Shown here: piece by piece, positions 1-7,344 of the stretch
How the letters are laid out: each line of letters opens with the position of its first letter
Numbering within the stretch: position 1 is the first letter of the stretch
The notes under the pieces: generated by a model
What the model was told of the DNA's origin: nothing
Databases searched by the model: none
What the model saw: the letters and a program-made list of their open reading frames with translations, nothing else
NCBI GenBank assembly: GCA_002841605.1
Contig: PHAF01000034.1
Coordinates: forward strand, 1 to 14,449
DNA length: 14,449 nt
Source: Firmicutes bacterium HGW-Firmicutes-10
GTDB lineage: Bacteria; Bacillota_I; Bacilli_A; Erysipelotrichales; Erysipelotrichaceae
Direction of reading: 5' to 3'
Translations under genes and position numbers: made by a program

Positions 1-813
1 CCTGATGCGGAAAGCTTGGAGAAATTTCTGAGGTTCCGTGATGAGTGGAATGTTCCGATCTTTATGGGTGAAGGCGGAGAGAATAATAAGGAGTGGTATA
101 GCGGAGCGTTTGCGATGTATGAGGAACTGGATATTTCCTGGAATTTTTGGACATATAAAAAAATGGATACGACCAACTCGATGGTATCGGTCATTAAGCC
201 GAAGCATTGGAATCGTTTGGTTGAACATATGGAAAAGGGTACAGATTTAACTTCAAGTGAAGCAAGTGAGATTCTAGCGGAGTATTTACACAACATAAAA
301 CTTGAGAATTGCGTGCTTGTGGATGAGGTCGTTAATTATTTGTTCCGTCGTCCAAGCATAAACCTTCCGGCGATATTTTATAATTGGGATGACAATTCCA
401 AATCCGCGATGTCGAGGAATGTGAATGTCGGATATAGAGTTGACGATGGCCGAGACATCATCTTTCTCAACAGTAAGCTAGAAAGACCTACTTTCCAACA
501 CGGTGGGGGTCAGAGTTGGAAGGATGATGAGTGGTTATGTGTGAGGTTGTTGCCTTCTGAGCGGTTGGACTATTGGTTTAGCTCAGAAATAACTCAAAAA
601 GTGAGTTTACGTCTGGATTTATGCGTAGATACCAAGTCGAAGCTGAGGGTGTCATTGAATGATGAAATTGTATCAATTGATTTGGATGTCAGTGATAGAA
701 CAAATATTGATGTAATGTCGAAAGTTATTGATCCGGGTAAAATCAAGGTCAGTGTAGAAATTGTCAGTGGTGAGGTCAGATTAGTAACAGTTGGTTTGAT
801 TGTTAAGGAATAA
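1..813 (+). CDS. GH5-like glycoside hydrolase, C-terminal part (5' end outside window)
   Basis: This open frame enters from the left window edge, so the true start is upstream; the first in-frame alternative start (TTG at 16) is not preceded by a convincing ribosome binding site. The segment PIFMGEGGENN (residues 19-29 of the visible part) matches the beta-strand-7 motif of clan A/GH5 hydrolases, where the Glu after Gly (codon 70-72) would be the nucleophile. It is followed by an aromatic stretch, SWNFWTYKKMD, typical of strand 8 in GH5 enzymes. Such enzymes hydrolyse beta-glucans, mannans or related glycosides. After about residue 165 the protein is beta-rich with many Asp, Ser and Val residues, which suggests a C-terminal accessory domain, perhaps carbohydrate-binding. 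The catalytic acid/base and any signal peptide lie outside the window, so family and location are inferred. Nothing visible links it to the later operon. Confidence 0.6.
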   Translation, partial: PDAESLEKFLRFRDEWNVPIFMGEGGENNKEWYSGAFAMYEELDISWNFWTYKKMDTTNSMVSVIKPKHWNRLVEHMEKGTDLTSSEASEILAEYLHNIKLENCVLVDEVVNYLFRRPSINLPAIFYNWDDNSKSAMSRNVNVGYRVDDGRDIIFLNSKLERPTFQHGGGQSWKDDEWLCVRLLPSERLDYWFSSEITQKVSLRLDLCVDTKSKLRVSLNDEIVSIDLDVSDRTNIDVMSKVIDPGKIKVSVEIVSGEVRLVTVGLIVKE

Positions 814-862
814 TAACAACTGCGTTGATCAATGAGTAGCGGTATCTTTCAATCGATGAATT

Positions 863-893
863 AATAAGAAATCTTCAATAGATTTCTTATTTT
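863..893 (+). terminator. Possible weak intrinsic terminator after the GH5-like gene
   Basis: A perfect 11-bp inverted repeat (AATAAGAAATC / GATTTCTTATT) with a 7-nt loop lies about 50 bases after the stop codon and runs into TTTT. The stem is very AT-rich, so it would be a weak terminator. It is the only such structure between the two genes. The rest of the 814-976 gap holds only the putative promoter and ribosome binding site of the next gene. Confidence 0.4.
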
Positions 894-924
894 CAGATAT
901 AATGATGATGTTGGTATTTCACTA

Positions 925-955
925 TTGACTCTTCCGTTACGTCAGGCTTTAAGAT
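925..955 (+). promoter_or_regulatory. Putative promoter of the MerR regulator with 19-bp spacer
   Basis: TTGACT (925-930) matches the -35 consensus at five of six positions. TAAGAT (950-955) is a four-of-six match to the -10 consensus at a 19-bp spacing. A 19-20 bp spacer is typical of promoters regulated by MerR-family proteins, so autoregulation is possible. TGAC at 926-929 and GTCA at 941-944 form a small dyad. An alternative -10, TTTAAG at 948-953, would give a normal 17-bp spacer, so the assignment is uncertain. Confidence 0.3.
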
Positions 956-976
956 GTTCACAAGGAGGATATTTGA

Positions 977-1909
977 ATGTTAGTTAAGATCGGTGAAGTT
1001 GCGAATTTAACAGGTTTGTCGCATCGGACATTGCGCTTCTGGGAGCAATCCGGCATTCTTAAGAGTGTTCGTTTGGAGAATGGTTATCGCTATTATGACC
1101 CGGGAAATATGGCGAGGATTGCGCAGATCAGCTTTTTAAGAAGAATTGATGTTCCGATTGCTGATATCAAGCGGATCTTGATGAGTCAGCGCTTGGCTGT
1201 GCTGGTTGAGGTTCTTTCTGCTCAAATGAGTAAAATTGATGATCAAGTGGATCAGTTATTGAATCTGAAATCGATCATCATGAGTCTTGTCAGTCAAGGT
1301 GAGCAAGCCGATACCATTGATTCATTTCTTGGTGATTTTGAGTTGCTTTCCAAAGAACATTCATTATCCATTTCCTTAGACGAAAAGGAGAAAGCGGTTA
1401 TGAAAGACCATCAGGATTTTAGTGAAGTAAGATTGATTCGTTTACCGAAGATGACGTTTGCTTGTGCAAGAGCTATAAGTAAAACGCCGGAGGATGACTG
1501 TTGGAAGATAGTTAATGAGTTTATAGTTAAGAATGATTGTTTAAATCAGCCGGGATTCCGTCATTTCGGGTTCAATGATCCCGATCCTCAAGAGGGGAAG
1601 GCGGAGTATGGCTATCAGATGTGGGTAGCTGTCAATAAGGATACGATCGTGGAAGAGCCGATGTGGAAGATTGATTTTGACGGTGGTTTGTATGCCGGAC
1701 TGGTCACCACGATGGATGTAATCGGGGAGAGATGGAAGAAGTTATGGCAGTGGTCGATGAATAATGATGAATATGAGGTTGACTGGCAACCGAATGCTTT
1801 CCGGCTGTGTCTGGAAGAGTGTATTGACATTATTACGTTCAGTGATCCGAGTGTTCCTTTTGAAAAGAAACAGCTGGACTTACTGACCCCGATCAAGAAA
1901 AAATTATAA
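977..1909 (+). CDS. MerR-family transcriptional regulator with GyrI-like effector-binding domain
   Basis: The first 70 residues are a MerR winged helix-turn-helix: IGEVANLTGLSHRTLRFWE, then GYRYYDP and ARIAQISFLRRI. A helical linker (about residues 75-125) would form the dimerising coiled coil. The C-terminal half (about 150-310) resembles the GyrI/BmrR effector-binding fold, with YGYQMWVAV at 211-219, a GGLYAGL segment and a C-terminal LEECIDI strand. Regulators of this build (BmrR, TipA type) bind small, often hydrophobic ligands and activate promoters with over-long spacers. The start is supported by AAGGAGG ending 8 bases upstream of the ATG. The gene is monocistronic, and its target is not evident: it could be itself, the convergent sulfatase pair, the large operon, or a distant gene. 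Confidence 0.85.
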   Translation: MLVKIGEVANLTGLSHRTLRFWEQSGILKSVRLENGYRYYDPGNMARIAQISFLRRIDVPIADIKRILMSQRLAVLVEVLSAQMSKIDDQVDQLLNLKSIIMSLVSQGEQADTIDSFLGDFELLSKEHSLSISLDEKEKAVMKDHQDFSEVRLIRLPKMTFACARAISKTPEDDCWKIVNEFIVKNDCLNQPGFRHFGFNDPDPQEGKAEYGYQMWVAVNKDTIVEEPMWKIDFDGGLYAGLVTTMDVIGERWKKLWQWSMNNDEYEVDWQPNAFRLCLEECIDIITFSDPSVPFEKKQLDLLTPIKKKL

Positions 1910-1912
1910 ATT

Positions 1913-1938
1913 ATAAAGGACACGTGAGTGCCCTTTAT
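1913..1938. terminator. Bidirectional terminator between convergent genes
   Basis: The hairpin has ATAAAGG pairing with CCTTTAT, an A/C mismatch, then CAC pairing with GTG around a GTGA loop. It is followed by T's on the plus side. On the minus side the exit sequence, the complement of the A-rich tract at 1897-1912, is T-rich. It therefore can terminate both the MerR gene and the opposing UPF0303/sulfatase transcript, and it overlaps the stop codon of the UPF0303 gene. Confidence 0.7.
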
Positions 1939-2384
1939 TTTGCGAGATATTCGGTCAATGTATCCACAATGATTTGATGATCTTCCTGAGGTTTCAATCC
2001 GCTTACACTGATAGCACCAATCAATCCGCTTTGAGTCAAGATTGGAAACGATCCTTCCAGCAACGTATAGTCTTCACTGTTAAGTCCATATCGTGCGGAT
2101 AGAAGGGCGTAGTCGCCTTTAAGCTTTTCGTTGAGCCACATTGTACTGTGACCAAACATGAGCACTGCGTTGCGCTTACGGATGGACCAGTTCATATTGA
2201 TGGGTTGGGAACCGGTATGACTGTAACGGTAGGCGACCATGTCATTTAAGTATATTTCGATGGTGATAGGCAAGTTCTGATGGATGGCTTTATTGGCGAG
2301 AAGGGTACCGATTGCATATGCGGTGGTACGGTCAAATACGTCAAATACATATTGTTTTTCCAATAGTTCGATTTGTTCTAGCAT
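1935..2384 (-). CDS. UPF0303 / HbpS-GlcG-like small protein
   Basis: This 149-residue protein has the usual length of the UPF0303 family, which shares the HbpS/GlcG-like (haem-degrading-domain-like) fold. The best signature is near the C-terminus: GLIGAISVSGLKPQEDHQII matches the family pattern G-x-I-x-VSGL followed by DH. An internal WSIRKRNAVLMFGHST segment also fits. The biochemical role of the family is not well established; haem or small-cofactor binding has been suggested for relatives, but no haem ligand is obvious here. There is no signal peptide, so it should be cytoplasmic. It starts 6 bases after the sulfatase stop. Its ribosome binding site (AAAGGAA) overlaps the sulfatase 3' end, so the two are probably co-translated. 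Family assignment is fairly secure; function is unknown. Confidence 0.8.
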   Translation of the reverse strand: MLEQIELLEKQYVFDVFDRTTAYAIGTLLANKAIHQNLPITIEIYLNDMVAYRYSHTGSQPINMNWSIRKRNAVLMFGHSTMWLNEKLKGDYALLSARYGLNSEDYTLLEGSFPILTQSGLIGAISVSGLKPQEDHQIIVDTLTEYLAK

Positions 2385-2390
2385 GATGGT

Positions 2391-4001
2391 TCATTTCCTT
2401 TCTTTGTTAATATTATCTTGATCGATGATCCAAGCAATATCTTCTTCAGTTAATTGATGGGTTTGTAACATATAAGAATAATCAAGGTCTTTTAGCCGTA
2501 GAACTGGCTCATCTTTGACCACATTGACAATTTGCCCTCTTAATGGTTGAATCTTTGCTTTTTCCTTAGGGTCCATGATCCGCTTTGGAAAAATCAGCTC
2601 CCCGGTACCCATAAAGGGTCGTAACTGAGGCTGAGGCCACTGTTTGAAATCATGGTCTACGATATGATCCTCTAGTCCGAACTGAAGCTCCCATTCGATG
2701 CATTTGCTTCGTAGCAGTTTTCGGATATTATCAACATCACTTCGATTATGAACAAGCATATTGACTCTTTCCTTGGGATCATTCACCAAATCAAACAACT
2801 CCTCAAAAGCACCACCATAATAATATGTGTACTTATAGGAATGTGTAACAACACTCACCCAACGGCGTGCATGTTTGCCATGTTCAATAAAGGTTTCACT
2901 ACGGTTTTCAAGATCAAACACCGACTTTCCTGCAAGAGGATAAGATGCCGGATATTTTGCTCCGGCAATTTCTAATAATGTCGGCATGATGTCATTGAGA
3001 CTGATAATGGCATTTATGGTCGTACCCGGTATAATTTTTTCTGGATAACGAACGATAAAAGGCACTCTCGATGATCCGTCATAAGGCAGAAACTTCTGGT
3101 ATGTACTCATATCCCCCAACATTTCGCCGTGATCCGAGCAGAAAATGATGCATGTCTGATCATAAAGGTTCAATTCTTTCAATGTCTGAATGATCCTTCC
3201 GATTTGCTCATCGACCTGCGCGATTGAAGCAAAATATAGTTCTCTGAATCTGCGGAACACATCTTCATTGGGATAGTTGACAATGTTTTTGTTTTCTTCT
3301 GCTAACCAGCTGATAGGAGTAATCGATTGGACAGGTTCGGGTAAAGGTTTATCCTTATACAAATCCGCAAACTCATCACTGACATCCATCGGCGGATGCG
3401 GATGAACAAAGCCCGACCAGAAAAAGAAGGGACGTTTTCCACCATTGATTTTTAATTGCTCGATTGTTAAGTCCGCAACCCAGGTAGATCCGTGATCTTT
3501 TTTGTCAACCACCGAACGCTGTGGCATCATATACAGCGGATCTCTGACACCATGCAATGCCGATATATGTTCATAACCGTTATTTTTCAGATAAAGGGCG
3601 TAATCATCTTCTTCACGATGTCTCGGTACTTCATCGATCATAAAATAACGATGAAAGCCATCGTGGCGGCGATTGGGTTCAAAATGAAGTTTTCCTATGG
3701 CGATTGTATCATAACCGGCGTCCGACAATATTTGGGGAAGTTTTGGCAAATAATAGGGAGAAAAGCGATGTTGAGAAAAGTCGTTGTCATCAAAACCATG
3801 ATGACGTGCGGTCAGTCCGGTCAGAATGTTCTGTCTGGCCGGCACACAAACCGGGTTAGGTGTAAAGGTGTGTGTATACAATGCGCCTTCTTTTGCTAGT
3901 TGATCCAAGTTTGGAGAGTAAATCAGAGGGTCGATAGCACCAATTGCATCAAAACGCTGTTGATCGGTGGTAATGATCAGAATATTCGGCTTTTTTATCA
4001 T
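2391..4001 (-). CDS. Type I (formylglycine) sulfatase
   Basis: This 536-residue alkaline-phosphatase-superfamily sulfatase hydrolyses sulfate esters. The N-terminal NILIITTDQQR supplies metal ligands Asp13 and Gln14. CVPAR (Cys52-Arg56) is the C-x-P-x-R signature whose Cys is converted to formylglycine. HPHPP near residue 200 and SDHGEMLGD (Asp290-His291) give further active-site residues, and YQK after it supplies the usual Lys. In an anaerobe, maturation would be by a radical-SAM anSME, which is not in this window. There is no signal peptide, so the enzyme looks cytoplasmic and would act on an imported substrate. After about residue 440 comes a C-terminal extension that I do not recognise. 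ATG at 3999-4001 is preceded by AGGAGG. The gene is divergent from the radical-enzyme operon. The substrate (choline sulfate, aryl or sugar sulfate) cannot be read from sequence. Confidence 0.92.
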   Translation of the reverse strand: MIKKPNILIITTDQQRFDAIGAIDPLIYSPNLDQLAKEGALYTHTFTPNPVCVPARQNILTGLTARHHGFDDNDFSQHRFSPYYLPKLPQILSDAGYDTIAIGKLHFEPNRRHDGFHRYFMIDEVPRHREEDDYALYLKNNGYEHISALHGVRDPLYMMPQRSVVDKKDHGSTWVADLTIEQLKINGGKRPFFFWSGFVHPHPPMDVSDEFADLYKDKPLPEPVQSITPISWLAEENKNIVNYPNEDVFRRFRELYFASIAQVDEQIGRIIQTLKELNLYDQTCIIFCSDHGEMLGDMSTYQKFLPYDGSSRVPFIVRYPEKIIPGTTINAIISLNDIMPTLLEIAGAKYPASYPLAGKSVFDLENRSETFIEHGKHARRWVSVVTHSYKYTYYYGGAFEELFDLVNDPKERVNMLVHNRSDVDNIRKLLRSKCIEWELQFGLEDHIVDHDFKQWPQPQLRPFMGTGELIFPKRIMDPKEKAKIQPLRGQIVNVVKDEPVLRLKDLDYSYMLQTHQLTEEDIAWIIDQDNINKERK

Positions 4002-4007
4002 AATAAG

Positions 4008-4033
4008 CCTCCTGTATTGCTACTTTCATTATA
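4008..4033 (-). promoter_or_regulatory. Sulfatase promoter -10 box and ribosome binding site
   Basis: On the minus strand, TATAAT (plus positions 4028-4033) is a perfect -10 box. It is followed by an AGGAGG ribosome binding site (complement of 4008-4013) six bases before the ATG. The leader would be only about 20 bases. The region 17 bp further out (4051-4056, CACAAA on the minus strand) is a poor -35, so an activator may be required. Confidence 0.5.
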
Positions 4034-4038
4034 TCGAA

Positions 4039-4053
4039 AAACTACTAAAGTTT
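4039..4053. promoter_or_regulatory. Candidate operator palindrome between divergent promoters
   Basis: AAACTACTAAAGTTT is a perfect 5-bp inverted repeat with a 5-bp centre. It lies between the two opposing -10 boxes and beside the overlapping -35 regions of the sulfatase and radical-enzyme genes. The position suits a shared regulator site. The dyad is short and AT-rich, so chance occurrence is possible. Confidence 0.35.
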
Positions 4054-4076
4054 GTGCATTTTGAAAGATTTTGTTA

Positions 4077-4098
4077 TATAATTGAATAAATTAGGAGG
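4077..4098 (+). promoter_or_regulatory. -10 box and ribosome binding site of the glycyl radical enzyme operon
   Basis: TATAAT at 4077-4082 is a perfect -10 box, and AGGAGG at 4093-4098 is a strong ribosome binding site for the ATG at 4109. There is no good -35 at 17 bp (GTGCAT, 4054-4059); TTGTGC at 4052-4057 is at 19 bp. This ribosome binding site also decides the start: the in-frame TTG at 4082 lies upstream of it and inside the -10 box. Confidence 0.5.
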
Positions 4099-4108
4099 GA
4101 TTTCTATT

Positions 4109-5605
4109 ATGTCAACCGCTTATGATATCGTAACCGATACAACGCTGACCTATCATCAACAGTTTATCAACTTGGCTAAACTTGGTGAAAATACAGATAC
4201 GACATTGCCATACAATCCGGAATTTCTTAAAGCAAAAGAAGTCGGGATGATTTGTGATTTATTTGAAGGTGCATTGCCTTTTCGACCACGCTATATATTG
4301 CCGGATTACTCCATCTTAATGAAAAACGGCAGTAAGTTTTTACAGCTGGAACCTCCCAAAGATATTTGGGAAGCCACCAATGCACTGATGATTATGTATC
4401 GCCATGTACCCTCCGTTTCTTCATTTCCGGTTTTCTTAGGAAATCTGGATGAACTACTTGATCCATTTATCGTTGATGAGCAAGAAGCTACCAAAGCCAT
4501 CGGGTTGTTCTTGTTACATATTGACCGCGTGTTGTGCGATTCTTTCGTACATGCGGATATCGGTCCGAAAGATACTAAGGCCGGTCGTATTTTATTGAAG
4601 GAAACCCTGCGTCTTCAAACAGCAGTTCCAAATATGACCGTCCGTTATGATCCCGAATTGACCAGTGATGAATTTGGTGCTCTTTGTGCTGAGGTCATGC
4701 TTTCCACAGCGAAACCAAGTTTTGCCAATCACAAGATGTTCTCCGCAGAATTCGGTGAGAAGAATTACGGTTTGGCTAGCTGTTACAACGGACTGCGTTT
4801 GGCAGGTGGCGGATATACTTTGCCGCGTCTGCGCTTGGCCAACATTGCCAAAGAAGCTACTTCGGTTGAGCATTTTAAAAGGGTTCTTTTGCCAAAATAT
4901 GTTGACCTGATGACTGAGTTTATGGATTTGCGCATCCGCTTTATGGTCGAAGATTCCGCTTTCTTTAAGAGCAATTTCTTGGTGAAAGAAGGTTTTATAA
5001 AACAAGAGAATTTTGTCGGTATGTTCGGATTGGTCGGATTGGCCGAATGTGTTAACACTCTGATGGGAATTACCGATAAGAAAAAAGGTTATGGAAATAA
5101 TATGAATGCTGATGACTTGGGTGAGGAAATCATCGCTCACTTGGATCATTTGGTTTCTTTGCATAAAGCACCATACAGTGAAAATAGTGCGGATCGCTAT
5201 TGGCTGCATGCACAGGTTGGAATTGAAAGAGATGGCTTGGATTCATCTCCGGGAGCAAGAATCCCGATTGGCAGTGAGCCAGAGATTCATAAACAAATCG
5301 CTCATTCGGGCCGATTCCATAAATACTTCCCGACAGGAATCGGTGATATTTTCCGCTTTGAGGAAACATGGAAAAATACCCCTGAATCACTCCTGGATAT
5401 TATTAAGGGAGCAATGAATGCCGGCATGCGCTACTTCTCGGCATATTGCGAAAACAATGATGTCGTACGTGTGACTGGCTATCTGGTTAAGCGCAGTGAA
5501 TTGGAAAAACTCGATCGCAAAGAAGCTGTCTTAAACGGAGCAACCGTGTTGGGTCAGGGATCTCGCGATTTGGCGAATGCTCTTGACCGAAAGGTTACGA
5601 AATAA
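4109..5605 (+). CDS. yjjI: YjjI-family glycyl radical enzyme
   Basis: This 498-residue protein matches the short YjjI subgroup of glycyl radical enzymes (E. coli YjjI is of similar size; pyruvate formate-lyase and the diol dehydratases are much longer). RVTGY at 454-458 is the glycyl radical loop, with Gly457 as the radical site. The likely thiyl-radical Cys is Cys225 in GLASCYNGL, followed by the glycine-rich segment LAGGGYTLPRLRL. The next two residues are Tyr and Asn, so the C-x-E pair of the diol dehydratases and related eliminases is absent. To my knowledge the reaction of YjjI is not established. Activation requires the activase encoded immediately downstream, whose ATG shares one base with this stop codon. 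The enzyme should be cytoplasmic and oxygen-sensitive. Downstream genes for nucleoside transport and glycosidases suggest a sugar or base derived from nucleosides as substrate; that is inference. Confidence 0.88.
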   Translation: MSTAYDIVTDTTLTYHQQFINLAKLGENTDTTLPYNPEFLKAKEVGMICDLFEGALPFRPRYILPDYSILMKNGSKFLQLEPPKDIWEATNALMIMYRHVPSVSSFPVFLGNLDELLDPFIVDEQEATKAIGLFLLHIDRVLCDSFVHADIGPKDTKAGRILLKETLRLQTAVPNMTVRYDPELTSDEFGALCAEVMLSTAKPSFANHKMFSAEFGEKNYGLASCYNGLRLAGGGYTLPRLRLANIAKEATSVEHFKRVLLPKYVDLMTEFMDLRIRFMVEDSAFFKSNFLVKEGFIKQENFVGMFGLVGLAECVNTLMGITDKKKGYGNNMNADDLGEEIIAHLDHLVSLHKAPYSENSADRYWLHAQVGIERDGLDSSPGARIPIGSEPEIHKQIAHSGRFHKYFPTGIGDIFRFEETWKNTPESLLDIIKGAMNAGMRYFSAYCENNDVVRVTGYLVKRSELEKLDRKEAVLNGATVLGQGSRDLANALDRKVTK

Positions 5606-6444
5606 TGCTGCTCGCTCCGGTGAACAGAATCATCCCATTTTCCAACGTAGATGGCCCCGGTAATCGGATGGCCATCTTTTTGCAGTCGTGCCCGTTTCAG
5701 TGTTGGTATTGCCATAATCCTGAAACGATCAACATGTGCATACACTGTGGGATATGTGTGCCCGGCTGTCCATCCAGCGCTTTGACGATGACCAATGGAA
5801 AAGTTCATTGGAATGAATCGCTTTGCGAGCAGTGTGACAGTTGTATCAAAATATGTCCACATTTGGCAAGTCCGAAAATCTTGACGATGTCGAGCGATGA
5901 AGTTATCAATAAACTCAAGGAAGTATCTGCGTTTGTACGTGGTATAACGGTAAGTGGGGGCGAGTGTATGATGCACCCTGAATTCCTGGAAGAATTGTTT
6001 GGTAAAGTAAAAGCATTGAACATGACTTCTCTGATTGATTCCAATGGATTTGCCCGTTTTGAAGATTTCCCGGGTTTGATGGATGTGTGCGATGGGGTGA
6101 TGCTTGACGTCAAGGCGACCGATCCTAAGTTTCATCAGCAACTTGCAAAATACGAAAATTCTGCAGTACTAAGTAATTTAAGCTATTTATTATCTGTCAA
6201 TAAACTGACTGAAGTTCGCATCGTCTGTCTGCCTCGCTTTGATGATCAAAATCGTAAGACCATTGAAGATGTCGTGTCGATCGTCAAAGATCGGGCGAGA
6301 ATTAAGCTGATTCGCTATCGGCCTTATGGTGTCCGCCAAGAAGGTCTTGATATTTTGGGGAGTTCATCACTAGATGAAGAACAGTTTTTAAAGTATAAGC
6401 GATATGCTCAATCCTTAGGAGCCGGGGATGTCGTCAGTGTATAA
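5605..6444 (+). CDS. yjjW: YjjW-family glycyl radical enzyme activase (radical SAM)
   Basis: This 279-residue activase would use S-adenosylmethionine and a [4Fe-4S] cluster to abstract hydrogen from Gly457 of the partner enzyme. The radical-SAM motif is Cys29-x3-Cys33-x2-Cys36 (CPFQCWYC), preceded by SNVDGPGNR, typical of this activase family. A two-cluster ferredoxin-like insert follows: Cys45, 48, 51, 55 and Cys74, 77, 80, 84, each series ending in Cys-Pro. SGGE at 117-120 is the SAM-binding strand, and a conserved DVKATDP segment follows. The start codon overlaps the stop of the radical enzyme as TAATG, so the pair should be translationally coupled at matched amounts. Length and cluster content fit YjjW rather than the shorter PflA type. 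Confidence 0.9.
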   Translation: MLLAPVNRIIPFSNVDGPGNRMAIFLQSCPFQCWYCHNPETINMCIHCGICVPGCPSSALTMTNGKVHWNESLCEQCDSCIKICPHLASPKILTMSSDEVINKLKEVSAFVRGITVSGGECMMHPEFLEELFGKVKALNMTSLIDSNGFARFEDFPGLMDVCDGVMLDVKATDPKFHQQLAKYENSAVLSNLSYLLSVNKLTEVRIVCLPRFDDQNRKTIEDVVSIVKDRARIKLIRYRPYGVRQEGLDILGSSSLDEEQFLKYKRYAQSLGAGDVVSV

Positions 6445-6459
6445 AAGGAGAGGGATTTT

Positions 6460-7344
6460 ATGGAAATCAATCAAAAAGTAAAAGACTTTCTTACATTTGA
6501 CTTAGGAGAAATCCATTTGGATGCTTTTGATCGCAAAGAATTGGATGTTTGTTATATGGAAAACGGGAACAAGACCTTTGATCTTTATCTTCCTCAAGGA
6601 GACGGACCATTTCCATTGCTTCTTGTAGTTCATGGGGGTGGATGGATTAGCGGGCATCATCGCTCAAAATTTGTCGAGCAGATGACACATCCGATCCGAC
6701 ATGGCATCGCAGTCGCATGCATTCAATATACCTTGGCTTTGGAAAAACCATTTCCACAGCAGTTATATGATATTAAAACGGCATTGCGCTATTTTCATGC
6801 CAATGCAGATCAATATCCGATCGATCCATCGAAAATATTTCTTTGGGGAGAATCGGCCGGTGCCCATTTGGTAGCACTCACGGCATTGACGTTGGATAAT
6901 GGGAAATTTGAAGATCGTAATTTGGGCTATCCTCTTGCAGATTCTTCGATTGCCGGGGTTATCGCTCATTACGGTGTTTATGATTTTATGACAATGGACG
7001 ATCAGTTGGGCGAGTTGGGTTATGATAATGATTGGCCGATGTCGGATGATGATTCTTTGGCAAGCTGGCTGATCGGTGGTCCATTCAATGATCATTTAGA
7101 TATTGCTTACTCCGTATCTCCACAAAACCATGTTCACAAAACATCGTTTCCATTTTTCTTGCGTCATGGCAAGGCGGATTCGATGGTTCCATGGCATCAA
7201 ACCCGTGATTTTGCGAAAGCATTGATCTATGCGGGTTGTACCGTTGATTTGGATTATATCGAAAAAGCCAATCATGCGGAGTTTGTGTTTTTTGATGATG
7301 AACAAACCCGGAAAATCGCTGATTTTGTTTTCGGGGTTAAATAA
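6460..7344 (+). CDS. Alpha/beta-hydrolase fold esterase (HGGGW / GESAG type)
   Basis: This 294-residue protein has the hallmarks of the hormone-sensitive-lipase/BD-FAE-like esterases. HGGGW from His58 forms the oxyanion hole, GESAG carries the nucleophile Ser132, Asp240 sits in HGKADSMVP, and His272 sits in ANHAEF, giving a complete triad. Such enzymes remove acyl (for example acetyl) groups from alcohols or sugars. No signal peptide is present, so it acts inside the cell on an imported compound. AAGGAGAGGG upstream supports the ATG. It follows the activase after 15 bases, and its TAA overlaps the next ATG by one base. The operon context suggests removal of an acyl decoration from the transported nucleoside-like substrate, but the sequence does not show the substrate. 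Confidence 0.85.
   Translation: MEINQKVKDFLTFDLGEIHLDAFDRKELDVCYMENGNKTFDLYLPQGDGPFPLLLVVHGGGWISGHHRSKFVEQMTHPIRHGIAVACIQYTLALEKPFPQQLYDIKTALRYFHANADQYPIDPSKIFLWGESAGAHLVALTALTLDNGKFEDRNLGYPLADSSIAGVIAHYGVYDFMTMDDQLGELGYDNDWPMSDDDSLASWLIGGPFNDHLDIAYSVSPQNHVHKTSFPFFLRHGKADSMVPWHQTRDFAKALIYAGCTVDLDYIEKANHAEFVFFDDEQTRKIADFVFGVK

Noticed and set aside
3492..3899. A 135-codon plus-strand open frame opposite the sulfatase
   Set aside because: It overlaps the catalytic part of a clear sulfatase and has no recognisable domain.
4082..4108. Upstream TTG start adding nine residues to the glycyl radical enzyme
   Set aside because: The TTG lies within the likely -10 box, and the AGGAGG at 4093-4098 falls inside the extension, properly spaced for the ATG at 4109.
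4592..5209. A 205-codon minus-strand open frame antisense to the radical enzyme gene
   Set aside because: It has low-complexity, His/Ile/Gln-rich content, no family resemblance and no ribosome binding site; it mirrors a strongly conserved plus-strand gene.
5554..6141. A 195-codon minus-strand open frame opposite the activase
   Set aside because: It is a shadow of the YjjW gene, whose Cys motifs are all intact on the plus strand; the antisense protein has no recognisable features.
4109..6444. Pyruvate formate-lyase and its activase
   Set aside because: The enzyme is far shorter than pyruvate formate-lyase and lacks the Cys-Cys pair, and the activase has two extra ferredoxin-type clusters absent from PflA.
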